Source of the DNA: Hahella sp. HN01 | Lineage (GTDB): Bacteria; Pseudomonadota; Gammaproteobacteria; Pseudomonadales; Oleiphilaceae | Reading direction: 5' to 3' | DNA length: 36,487 nt | Assembly: GCF_018986435.1 (NCBI RefSeq) | Contig: NZ_JAHMIN010000009.1 | Coordinates: forward strand, 164,723 to 201,209 | Part shown: piece after piece, positions 26,540 to 34,689 of the stretch | How the letters are laid out: each line of letters starts with the position of its first letter | How positions within the stretch are numbered: position 1 is the stretch's first letter | Translations under genes and position numbers: made by a program | Notes under the pieces: model-generated | What the model saw: the letters and a program-made list of their open reading frames with translations, nothing else | What the model was told of the DNA's origin: nothing | Databases searched by the model: none

Positions 26540-26758
26540 TTAGGGGAAAAGCTTGTAACCGCTTTTCCTTCTGGCGCGAAATATTTTTCTCAACTCTTCC
26601 TTGAGATGATCTGGATTATTGCAGTAAATGGGTTTACAGCTTCCGTTGCGCGCATCCAGTTTGCCGGACACGCACAGAATCTCCAGGCGGCCGAACAGGT
26701 CCCGTTGAATGCTGGCCCGGTAAAATCGACGTTGTTTCGGGTGTTCCCATCGAATCAT
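26540..26758 (-). CDS. Minimal WGR-domain-like protein
   Basis: A 72-residue protein from the ATG at 26758 (MIRWEHPKQRRFYRASIQRD). It matches the WGR fold pattern: a FYRASIQRDLFGRLEILCVSGKLDARNG strand-rich half followed by the helix DHLKEELRKIFRARRKSGYKL. The signature WGR triplet itself is replaced (VSGKLDARNG). WGR domains occur in PARP proteins and as stand-alone bacterial proteins, where they bind DNA or partner proteins. An alternative start at 26845, with GGAG 8 bases upstream, would add 29 residues of no recognisable type. The gene has no obvious operon partner. Confidence 0.6.
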   Translation of the reverse strand: MIRWEHPKQRRFYRASIQRDLFGRLEILCVSGKLDARNGSCKPIYCNNPDHLKEELRKIFRARRKSGYKLFP

Positions 26759-27082
26759 CTTAAATACTCTAAAGTCGGTTATATTCGGCGGATTTGTATC
26801 GGCGACATTCGCCGGATGTGCATAATCTTTCCCTTTATGCATCATCGGCGCCGCTCCGATATCCGGCTGATCTAAGCCTGACGTCGCTTGCGGACAAGGC
26901 TCATCAACGCAACTGAGGAGCGTTCCCAACAGGGTCCTGTCTATGGACCATGAAAAGGGTTGCGGAGTTTATCTAAACCGGGGCGAAAAAGACACCCTCT
27001 CAACGCTTAAACCGCTTAATTTTTATTTGCTTTGGTTACTCCATAAACAGCCTGCCAGTCACTTCAGCAAAGGGACAATAGC

Positions 27083-28046
27083 TCAATACCAATAGCCATG
27101 CCAATACCGTTTTGGCCGATTGGCGCGACCTCTTAACAAGCCCTGTGGACAGGGCTCTGAGTGGGAAAATACCAAACCTTCCTCAGGACTTTGCTGCATC
27201 AGATCAAGCAGGCGTTGTATTCTCTTTTCAGTCGGTGGATGCGTCCTGAACAGGGAGGGCTGAGACTCCCCACGCCCCGGAGCGAAGATACGCTCCATCC
27301 AGCTTCCCTGCCGCTCCTCAATGGCCCGTAAAGCGGAGGCCAACCCGGCAGGGTCTCCGGTCAATTGAGCCGCCGTAGCGTCAGCCAGGTACTCGCGGGT
27401 GCGCGACAGGCCCAATTGCAGTAGAGAGAAGGAAAGGATAAAAGAGCAGAGTCAAAATGATTGTCCAATCGACGGACATCGCCCCCAGCCAGATCAGAGG
27501 AAGGTTAATCAGCAGTAAAAACTGACCAATATGAGTCAGCAGAAACACCAATCGGCTGATACTGTCGGCAATCATCATGACCCGCACATCGCCATTGCGA
27601 ATATGCGCGATTTCATGCGCCAACACACCAGCCAGCTCCCGCTGAGAAAGAGAGTGCAGCAGGCCCTGTGAAACCACAATCGCAGCGTCGTCCCTACCGC
27701 CTATTGCAAAGGCGTTCAGGACACTGCTGGGCGCAATGTAAAGCTTGGGCGTATTCGATAGCTCCGCGCGTTCGTTCAGAGCCTGAATCAATCGATACAA
27801 CCCCGGAGCCTGGGCGAAAGGCAGATATTGCGCTTTGTAGGCGTGAATCAACATGTCCGGGGCCAGCCTCGGCGTAACCAATAGCGAGACGATGACGACG
27901 CCCGCCAAAGCATAAGCCGCCATCGCCCCAAAAAACCAACTCGCCAGCACCCAGGCCAGAAAACTCATGCCACCAAGAATCAGCACGGAATGAACGGCAT
28001 TAATCATCCGATGCCGTTTAATCCGCCAACTATCCACGGAAAGCAC
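27083..28046 (-). pseudogene. M48-family (HtpX-like) zinc metalloprotease, frameshifted
   Basis: Two overlapping minus-strand frames make up one M48 protease. The upstream frame starts at a GTG (28046) with GGAGG 7 bases ahead. It carries N-terminal membrane segments, NAFAIGG and the zinc motif LAHEIAH (144-148), followed by two more membrane segments. It leaves frame near 27423-27430 and stops at 27381. The next frame holds the remaining family elements, LSRTREYLADATAAQLTGDP with the third zinc ligand (glutamate), and TEKRIQRLLDLM. Restoring one CT dinucleotide in the CTCTCT run rebuilds a continuous 321-residue protein (FLLS-LLQLGLSRTREYLAD). Sequencing error, true inactivation and slippage-based on/off switching remain possible. 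Confidence 0.8.
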
Positions 28047-28199
28047 TGCAACGCCTCCTATTTATAGCGAACCGTTACTTAACTTGAGAGCCTTACCTAT
28101 ATATCAGGCCGACGAAGCGGAATGAAAAGTCCCACGATTGAAAAACAGACGACGAAGACAGAATAAGGCGCAATGCAAATGGGGACTGGAAAAGCGCTC

Positions 28200-28228
28200 T
28201 TGAAATCGGGTAAAGTACGCCCCATATT
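28200..28228 (+). promoter_or_regulatory. Candidate ssrA promoter
   Basis: TTGAAA (28200-28205) and CATATT (28223-28228) are separated by 17 bases, ending 10 bases before the mature tmRNA 5' end. The -10 match is imperfect. Processing of the precursor means the real start may be further upstream. Confidence 0.5.
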
Positions 28229-28237
28229 ACGATCATC

Positions 28238-28591
28238 GGGGACGACTTGGTTTCGACGCCGGTTACAAACCCTGAGGTGCATGTCGAGTGGACAGTAACA
28301 CTCGTACTCCAATTACTGTAAAAAATAGTCGCAAACGACGAAACTTACGCTCTAGCAGCCTAAGGGCTCTAGCACTCATGCCAAGGTGCTTGTACCGCGG
28401 TTTTTATGAGTGTCACCCATAACAAGCTAGCCTGTGCAGCTGCTCCAGTTGTACACGCGAAACTTCAGGAGATCGCCTTTTACACCCTGCCCTTCGGGTC
28501 GTAACGGGTTAACTGAATAGAGGGTCCTAAGCATGTAGAGCCAATGGCAGAGGACTGGCGGACGCGGGTTCAATTCCCGCCGTCTCCACCA
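28238..28591 (+). ncRNA. ssrA: Transfer-messenger RNA (tmRNA)
   Basis: A one-piece tmRNA of 354 bases. The 5' end GGGGACG pairs with the 3' CGTCTCC of the acceptor stem, followed by ACCA. The T-arm GGGTTCAATTCCC lies just before. The resume codon is GCA at 28331 and the tag reads ANDETYALAA followed by TAA (28361-28363). The tag differs from the E. coli ANDENYALAA only by T for N. It rescues stalled ribosomes with SmpB and marks the products for ClpXP-type proteases. A strong terminator follows. The 3' end is a frequent integration site for genomic islands, and a restriction-modification block lies immediately downstream. Confidence 0.97.
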
Positions 28592-28597
28592 AATTTG

Positions 28598-28628
28598 AAA
28601 GGCCAACCTTCTCGGGTTGGCCTTTTTT
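28598..28628 (+). terminator. Intrinsic terminator of ssrA
   Basis: Arms AAGGCCAACC and GGTTGGCCTT enclose a 6-base loop and run into six T residues, beginning 7 bases after the tmRNA CCA end. Confidence 0.92.
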
Positions 28629-29164
28629 ATTGCCTGCTCCTGCGTACTGTCGCGGGCTCCTGCGGGTTCTCGCGGACTTGGCGGCTCATCCCAAAACCGG
28701 GTGTTTGCCCCTGTTTCGCTCTCTCCCTGCCATTTCTCTCTCCACCCTCGCTCTCCGCTAACCTTGAAGTCCGCGACTTCCCCAAACCACTTTTCCTTTG
28801 TAAACAGCTAGTTACGCGGCGGACTAATCGAGCGGTTTGATTGCGGCATTGGGTAAGCGGGTTCAACAGCCGCAAAGTAAGAAAATTGTCCAACTCCATT
28901 CCACTCAGCGCTACCAATATGGACGGCGCGACTAGCATCGATAGTCATCAAGCGATAGCTACGCCGAGTCACACTAGCTCCCCCCATGGTAACGCTGGCG
29001 ATAAAGACCTCCTACTTTGTTGGCGAGCAAGCATAGCATTACAATAGCGATAGAATTCGCACTGATAATGGCAATCTGCTCTCGGCCATAGCCTATTAAA
29101 TGCGTGCCAGATAGACTATTAACGATTATAAGCAACTTTAGACCACCAGCCAGATACGAATCCC
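28629..29164. other. Gene-free stretch between ssrA and the restriction block
   Basis: About 536 bases with no convincing gene. Short frames on both strands have low-complexity or unlikely compositions and no good ribosome sites. The first half is C/T-rich on the plus strand and the second half is more AT-rich, leading into the HTH gene. I did not find a second copy of the ssrA 3' end here, nor an integrase. This is probably the junction between chromosome and island, plus the promoter for the downstream operon. Confidence 0.5.
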
Positions 29165-29368
29165 ATGAACACCGAACCCTGGGTCACCGCCCTCGACGTT
29201 GCCCAACACTTGGGCGTCGCCAAAGATACCGTCTACCGCTGGCGCGAACGCAAAGGTCTTCCCGCCCACAAAATCGGCCGGCTGTGGAAGTTTCAGCTCT
29301 CCGAGGTGGATGAATGGGTGCGGTCCGGAGGCGCTGATGAAGACGGCAACGAGCAAACGAAGGAATGA
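29165..29368 (+). CDS. Small helix-turn-helix DNA-binding protein (excisionase/MerR-like)
   Basis: A 67-residue protein that is essentially one winged helix-turn-helix: VTALDVAQHLGVAKDTVYRW followed by RERKGLPAHKIGRLWKFQLSEVDEWV. This is the HTH_17/excisionase-type pattern. The C-terminal tail is acidic. It is the first gene of the restriction operon, ending 6 bases before hsdR, and the hsdR ribosome site (AAGGA) lies over its stop. Small HTH genes of this type often precede type I restriction operons, where they may set expression timing. A role as a phage-type excisionase is possible given the ssrA location, but no integrase is seen. Confidence 0.8.
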   Translation: MNTEPWVTALDVAQHLGVAKDTVYRWRERKGLPAHKIGRLWKFQLSEVDEWVRSGGADEDGNEQTKE

Positions 29369-29374
29369 GCAGCT

Positions 29375-31840
29375 ATGGATAAACACCAGCTCAGCGAACG
29401 CGATATTTGCACAAAATTCATCACACCAGCCATTTTGCAAGCCGGTTGGCAGCAGAATCAGTTTCGTGAGGAAGTAAACCTGACGGACGGTCGCGTCATG
29501 GTGCGCGGCAAGATGGCGGCGCGAGTGAAAAATCCTGAAGCCAAAGGCGGTCCCAAGCGTGCTGATTACGTGCTTTACGCCATGCCTAATGTGCCGATTG
29601 CAATTATCGAAGCCAAGCAAGCCAAGTTTTCCGTGGGTCATGGTATGCAACAGGCATTAACCTATGCCGAGATGCTCGACGCGCCTTTTGCCATCAGCTG
29701 CAATGGCGAAGGCTTCTTATTGCATGATCGTACAGGCCTTACCCAGCCCGTTGAGCGCGAAGTTGATTTAACCGAGTTTCCATCGCTTGCGGATCTTTGG
29801 CGGCTATACCAGCAGTGGAAGGGGCTAACCGAACCTGAGGCGGTGAAATTGATTGAGCAGCCGTTTCACACTGATGGCAGCGGCAAAGAGCCTCGTTATT
29901 ATCAGCGGGTTGCCATTAACCGCAGCATTGAAACTATTGCCAAGGGCCAACAGCGCATATTGCTCGTCATGGCGACTGGCACCGGCAAAACTTACACGGC
30001 CTTTCAAATTATCTGGCGCTTATGGAAGGCTAAAGCCAAAAAGCGCATTCTGTTTCTGGCTGATCGCAACATTCTGGTCGATCAAACCATGCAGCAAGAT
30101 TTCGCCCCTTTCGGCGAGGTCATGCACAAGGTCACCAACCGCGAAGTCAAAAAGAACTACGAAATATATCTGGCACTATATCAGGCCGTTACTGGTCGCG
30201 AAGAGTGGAAGCAAATCTACCGTCAGTTTCCTTCCGACTTTTTTGATCTGGTTGTCATCGACGAATGTCACCGTGGCAGTGCCGCCGATGATTCTGCCTG
30301 GCGTGATGTATTGGAGTATTTCAACAGTGCCACCCACTTGGGCCTCACGGCCACACCCAAAGAAAAATCTCGACTCGACAAGAACAAAGAAGTTCGCGTA
30401 ATCGACAATCCGGAATACAACTACAAGTACTTTGGCGAACCCATTTACACCTATTCGCTCAAGCAGGGCATTGAAGATGGTTTTCTTGCTCCCTACAAAG
30501 TGATTCGCATCGCCACCGATGTCGACGCCGTGGGCTACACGCCGGAAAAAGGCAAGGTCGATAAGCTGGGCCAATTAGTGGAGCAGCGCCAATACAACAC
30601 CAAAGATTTTGATCGCAACTTGGTACTGGAAAAGCGCACCGAACTAGTGGCCAGTAAAGTCTGGGAATATTTAAAAGCTACCGACCCCATGGCCAAAACC
30701 ATCGTCTTTTGTGACGATCAAGACCATGCCGAACGCATGCGACAAGCACTGGTCAAACTGATTCCAGCCGCCGCCAGCAACCGCCGCTATGTCATGCGCA
30801 TTACCGGCGACGATAACGAAGGCAAAGCGCAGCTCTCGTATTTTATTGATAACGACGAGCCATACCCGGTCATTGCCACCACCTCCAAATTGCTCACGAC
30901 CGGGGTGGATGCCAAAACCTGCAAGCTCATCGTGCTCGACCAGAACATCAACTCCATGACCGAGTTTAAGCAAATCATTGGTCGAGGCACCCGCCTGCGC
31001 GAGGATTATCAAAAGCTCTACTTCACCATCATGGATTTTAAGGGCGCCACCCGCCTGTTTGCCGACCCGGACTTCGATGGCGAACCGGTGGTGATTTACG
31101 AACCCAAGCCCGATGAACCCGTAGTGCCGCCTGAAGATATGCCGCCCGATACCACTCCCGGCATTGGTGAAATAGACCCGCCCCCATACGATCCCTGCAC
31201 AACTGGCGATTTTGACGATGGCAGCGATACGAGAGGTGGAGGCCAAGGCCGTACCAAATACGTTATCGATAATGTGAACGTGCGCGTGGCGGTTAGCCGC
31301 GAACAATACCTGGATGCCGACGGCAAGCTGATCACCGAAGACTACCGCGTACTGTTAAAAGCCGATATTAAAAAAGCTCTACAGGCCGAATTTGGCAGCC
31401 TTACCGATTTCTTGCGCCGTTGGAATGAAGCCGATCGCAAACAGGCTGTATTGGAAGAACTGGCCGACCACGGCGTGCTACTCGATATTCTGCAACAGGC
31501 TGTACCCAACGGTGGAGAGCTGGACGCTTTCGATTTGGTTGCCCATGTTGCCTTTAACCAAAGGCCACTGACCCGCCGAGAGCGCGCCAACAAAGTCAAA
31601 AAGCGCGATGTCTTTGGCAAATACGGCGAGCAAGCCCGCGCCGTGCTCGAAGCCCTATTGGAAAAATTCGCCGACCACGGCGTGCAAGACATTGAAGATG
31701 CCAAAGTGCTTGAGCTGCCGCCGTTTGATCAGTTCGGCAGTAAAACCCAAATTCGCCGAGGCATTTTTGGCGGTGTTGATCAATACACCCAGGCCATCCA
31801 TGAATTAGAACAAGCGCTTTATGACGATCAAAGCGCCTAA
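29375..31840 (+). CDS. hsdR: Type I restriction endonuclease R subunit (EcoEI/EcoAI-like)
   Basis: An 821-residue HsdR, the size of type IB (EcoAI/EcoEI) motor subunits. The N-terminal PD-(D/E)XK nuclease motif is visible as RADYVLY (D64) and IAIIEAK (E79, K81). The translocase follows with Walker A MATGTGKT (199-206), DECH (296-299), GLTATP (323-328) and motif VI QIIGRGTRLRED. The C-terminal part, with RERANKVKKRDVFGKYG, is the EcoEI-type domain that contacts the methyltransferase. The enzyme cuts unmodified DNA after ATP-driven translocation. It is followed by hsdM after 24 bases. Composition differs from the core genes to the left, consistent with island DNA. Confidence 0.95.
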   Translation: MDKHQLSERDICTKFITPAILQAGWQQNQFREEVNLTDGRVMVRGKMAARVKNPEAKGGPKRADYVLYAMPNVPIAIIEAKQAKFSVGHGMQQALTYAEMLDAPFAISCNGEGFLLHDRTGLTQPVEREVDLTEFPSLADLWRLYQQWKGLTEPEAVKLIEQPFHTDGSGKEPRYYQRVAINRSIETIAKGQQRILLVMATGTGKTYTAFQIIWRLWKAKAKKRILFLADRNILVDQTMQQDFAPFGEVMHKVTNREVKKNYEIYLALYQAVTGREEWKQIYRQFPSDFFDLVVIDECHRGSAADDSAWRDVLEYFNSATHLGLTATPKEKSRLDKNKEVRVIDNPEYNYKYFGEPIYTYSLKQGIEDGFLAPYKVIRIATDVDAVGYTPEKGKVDKLGQLVEQRQYNTKDFDRNLVLEKRTELVASKVWEYLKATDPMAKTIVFCDDQDHAERMRQALVKLIPAAASNRRYVMRITGDDNEGKAQLSYFIDNDEPYPVIATTSKLLTTGVDAKTCKLIVLDQNINSMTEFKQIIGRGTRLREDYQKLYFTIMDFKGATRLFADPDFDGEPVVIYEPKPDEPVVPPEDMPPDTTPGIGEIDPPPYDPCTTGDFDDGSDTRGGGQGRTKYVIDNVNVRVAVSREQYLDADGKLITEDYRVLLKADIKKALQAEFGSLTDFLRRWNEADRKQAVLEELADHGVLLDILQQAVPNGGELDAFDLVAHVAFNQRPLTRRERANKVKKRDVFGKYGEQARAVLEALLEKFADHGVQDIEDAKVLELPPFDQFGSKTQIRRGIFGGVDQYTQAIHELEQALYDDQSA

Positions 31841-31864
31841 AAGAACTATTAGATAGGAAACACC

Positions 31865-33646
31865 ATGAACCTCAGCAGCACCATTAAATCCATTCAGGAC
31901 ATCATGCGCAAAGACGACGGCGTCGATGGTGACGCCCAGCGCCTAGGCCAGCTCACCTGGATGTTATTTTTAAAAGTGCTCGACCAGCGCGAAGAAGAAT
32001 GGGAAGACGATAACCCTAAATACACATCTCCACTGCCCAAAGACTTTCGCTGGCGCAACTGGGCCGCTTATGTGCCGGGTGCCAATGGCAAGAAAGCCCC
32101 ACAAAAAGCCGCCAGCGACATCATTGGCTTTGTAAACAACCAGTTATTCCCTGCCTTAAAAGAACTGGATGCTAATGCCAGCGCCCAACACAAAGTCATT
32201 CGCAGCGTGTTTGAAGATGCCAACAACTACATGAAATCCGGCACTCAATTACTGGCTGTAATTGAAAAGCTCGAAGAAGCCATTAACTTTCACGACTTTA
32301 AAACCCGTGCCCAAATTGGCGATGTCTACGAGCAACTACTCAACGACCTGCGCGGCGCCGGTAATGCCGGTGAGTTTTACACCCCACGCGCCATCACCGC
32401 CTTTATGGCCGACCGCGTTAACCCACGCCTGGATAAACGCGAAACAGTCATGGACCCAGCCTGCGGTACCGGCGGCTTCTTAACCGCTGCTATTGACCAC
32501 CTTCGTAACCAGCGAACCACTAAATCTGGTGCTGACGACCAGAAAGCAATTGAAGCAATGATTCGCGGCATCGAGAAAAAACAACTACCGCACCTGCTCT
32601 GCACCACCAATATGCTGCTTCACGGCATTGATGTCCCAAGCCAAATTGAACACAAAAACACATTAGGCAAGGGGTGGAATGAGTGGAGCAACAACGACAA
32701 AGTGGAATGCATTATCACTAATCCACCCTTTGGTGGTTATGAAGATGATACGGTGGGCGGCGACTACCCAGCCGACCTAAAAACCCGCGAAACCGCCGAC
32801 ATGTTTATGGCGCTGATCATCAAAAAACTGTTGAAAGAAAACGGCCGAGCCGCCGTGGTTCTGCCCGATGGCTTCTTATTCGGCGATGGCATTAAAGGCA
32901 CGCTAAAAAAACTGCTGCTGCAAGAGTGCAAGCTGCACACCATTATTCGCCTGCCCAAAGGCGTGTTTGCCCCTTACACCACCATTAAAACCAACCTGCT
33001 GTTTTTTACTAAAGGCGCGCGGGTAGACGATGGTAGCGAACACTTTCACACCGACACCATCTGGTTTTACGAGCACCCCTATCCACCAGGCTATAAAAGC
33101 TACAGCAAAACTAAGCCCATTCGTTTGGAAGAATTTAAACCCGAGCAAGACTGGTGGGGTGATGAAAGTGACGACTTTGCCAGCCGCGAGGAAAACGAAT
33201 TCGCTTGGAAAGTGGATTTCAAAGCCAAACGCGAACAGGCTGAAGCCGCCGCACAGCCACACTGGGCCAATGCTGAAAGCTTAAACAATGAGGCCAGCGC
33301 TCTGGATAACCGCATCCGTTATTTGCGCGATTCCATAAAAGGCGTCAGCGATAAAACTCAGCGCCAAAGCGTGGAAGACGACATCGAAATCTTAAAAGCC
33401 GAAAGCGAAGGCCTTCGCCTGAAAGCCCGTGATGCCCAAGCCGCGGGCGACCGCCTCTATTGGCCGATTTTTAACTTGGATTTAAAAAACCCCAAGGCGC
33501 CGGAAGAAGAAAGTCACGACCCGGACGAGCTGCTGATTAAATACAAAAAATTACTAGGCGAAATTGAAGAAACCGAAAACCAGCTCAAAAGTGAGTTGGC
33601 GGCGGCTTTAGCTCATCACTTTAGTGCGGAGACCGAAGACGCATGA
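31865..33646 (+). CDS. hsdM: Type I restriction-modification DNA methyltransferase M subunit
   Basis: A 593-residue N6-adenine methyltransferase. The HsdM N-terminal helical domain (about 1-140) is followed by GNAGEFYTPR (166-175), the SAM-binding motif DPACGTGGF (197-205) and the catalytic motif NPPFGG (286-291). The last 150 residues form a long charged, probably coiled-coil, extension (LDNRIRYLRDSIKG to IEETENQLKSELAAAL), expected to contact the S subunit. It methylates adenine in the sequence chosen by HsdS. The stop overlaps the start of the next gene by 4 bases (ATGA), so the nuclease gene is translationally coupled. A good AGGAA ribosome site precedes the start. Confidence 0.95.
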   Translation: MNLSSTIKSIQDIMRKDDGVDGDAQRLGQLTWMLFLKVLDQREEEWEDDNPKYTSPLPKDFRWRNWAAYVPGANGKKAPQKAASDIIGFVNNQLFPALKELDANASAQHKVIRSVFEDANNYMKSGTQLLAVIEKLEEAINFHDFKTRAQIGDVYEQLLNDLRGAGNAGEFYTPRAITAFMADRVNPRLDKRETVMDPACGTGGFLTAAIDHLRNQRTTKSGADDQKAIEAMIRGIEKKQLPHLLCTTNMLLHGIDVPSQIEHKNTLGKGWNEWSNNDKVECIITNPPFGGYEDDTVGGDYPADLKTRETADMFMALIIKKLLKENGRAAVVLPDGFLFGDGIKGTLKKLLLQECKLHTIIRLPKGVFAPYTTIKTNLLFFTKGARVDDGSEHFHTDTIWFYEHPYPPGYKSYSKTKPIRLEEFKPEQDWWGDESDDFASREENEFAWKVDFKAKREQAEAAAQPHWANAESLNNEASALDNRIRYLRDSIKGVSDKTQRQSVEDDIEILKAESEGLRLKARDAQAAGDRLYWPIFNLDLKNPKAPEEESHDPDELLIKYKKLLGEIEETENQLKSELAAALAHHFSAETEDA

Positions 33647-34689
33647 TCAAGCAGGTATTACCCGACAATTCGCCGTTGCTGAGTGATATCCGCACGCTGA
33701 TCGAGCAAAGTCGCCAGCAACTCATCAGCACGGCGAACAGCGCCCTCACCAACCTTTATTGGCACATTGGCCAGCGCATTCACAATGAAATACTCAAAGG
33801 CGAGCGCGCTGCCTATGGCGAGCAAATTGTCTCAGCACTGTCGAGACAATTACAAAGCGATTATGGTCGGGGTTTTTCCAGCAAAAACCTGCGCCATATG
33901 CAGCGTTTTGCCGAAGCCTTTCCCGACGCCGAGATTGTCTCGACACTGTCGAGACAATTGTCCTGGAGCCATTTCTTAGAAGTGATCTACCTCGACAACC
34001 CTCTGCAACGGGATTTTTATTGCCAAATGTGCAGCCAGGAACGCTGGAGTGTGCGGCAATTACGCGAGCGTAAAAACTCCCTGTTGTTTGAGCGAACGGC
34101 GCTGTCCAAACAGCCCAAAGCCTTACTGGAACAAGAGCTAGAACAACTGCGTGAAAGCAAACAACTTGCATCTGCATTCGTTTTAAAAGACCCCTACCTG
34201 CTGGATTTTCTCGGCCTGAATGACCGCTATTTAGAAAAAGACCTGGAAGACGCCATTCTGCGCGAGCTGGAGCAATTTTTATTAGAACTGGGGGCAGGCT
34301 TTAGCTTTGTCGCCCGCCAAAAGCGCATCCAACTGGATAATGACGATTTTTATATCGACCTGCTGTTCTACAACCGCCGCCTAAAACGCCTGGTGGCCAT
34401 CGACCTGAAACTGGGCGACTTTAAAGCCGAATACAAAGGCCAGATGGAGCTGTATTTGCGCTGGCTGGCCAAACACGAACAAGAAGAAGGCGAAGCCCCA
34501 CCGCTGGGCATTATTTTATGCAGCGGTAAAAAACAGGAGCAAGTTGAATTGTTGGAACTGGATGCCAGCGGCATTCACGTAGCCGAGTACCTCACCGTGT
34601 TACCACCCAAAGAAGTATTACAAGCCAAACTGCACCAAGCCATAGAACGCTCGCGGGCGCGGTTGGAAAACCGTGGGGAGCAAGACTAA
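33643..34689 (+). CDS. DUF1016 / PD-(D/E)XK nuclease-family protein (YhcG-like)
   Basis: A 348-residue protein with the DUF1016 N-terminal domain (about 10-165; YWHIGQRI, YGRGFSSKNLRHMQRFAEAFPD, LSRQLSWSHF) and a C-terminal PD-(D/E)XK-like nuclease domain (about 205-345). The nuclease domain shows FYIDLLFYNRRLKRLVAIDLKLGDFKAEYKGQMELYL. In the core motif the usual E-x-K reads D-L-K. It sits between hsdM and hsdS, overlapping hsdM by 4 bases and hsdS by 1 base, so it is an integral operon member. Such proteins are common near restriction systems but their function is not established. Two near-identical palindromes lie within its coding sequence. Confidence 0.88.
   Translation: MIKQVLPDNSPLLSDIRTLIEQSRQQLISTANSALTNLYWHIGQRIHNEILKGERAAYGEQIVSALSRQLQSDYGRGFSSKNLRHMQRFAEAFPDAEIVSTLSRQLSWSHFLEVIYLDNPLQRDFYCQMCSQERWSVRQLRERKNSLLFERTALSKQPKALLEQELEQLRESKQLASAFVLKDPYLLDFLGLNDRYLEKDLEDAILRELEQFLLELGAGFSFVARQKRIQLDNDDFYIDLLFYNRRLKRLVAIDLKLGDFKAEYKGQMELYLRWLAKHEQEEGEAPPLGIILCSGKKQEQVELLELDASGIHVAEYLTVLPPKEVLQAKLHQAIERSRARLENRGEQD
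33826..33851. repeat. Palindromic repeat copy 1 in the DUF1016 gene
   Basis: A 26-base segment with outer arms ATTGTCTC and GAGACAAT and centre AGCACTGTC. It matches copy 2, 108 bases downstream, at 24 of 26 positions; only two adjacent bases (AG versus GA) differ. It encodes VSALSRQL. The outer pairing extends one base further with A33825 and T33851. Confidence 0.9.
33934..33959. repeat. Palindromic repeat copy 2 in the DUF1016 gene
   Basis: The first 25 bases form a perfect palindrome: 12-base arms ATTGTCTCGACA and TGTCGAGACAAT around a single central C. It is in the same reading frame as copy 1 (36 codons apart) and encodes VSTLSRQL, including an AGA arginine codon used in both copies. 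Confidence 0.92.

Noticed and set aside
28097-28840. Open frames through the ssrA gene and its surroundings
   Set aside because: They overlap tmRNA or are antisense to it and have no coding features.
28592-29164. A second ssrA 3'-end copy or an integrase gene marking the island end
   Set aside because: I found neither in this stretch, nor by eye in the rest of the window.
33794-34177. Antisense frame in the DUF1016 gene, containing the palindromes
   Set aside because: The palindromes keep frames open on both strands. The antisense translation shows no recognisable domain.
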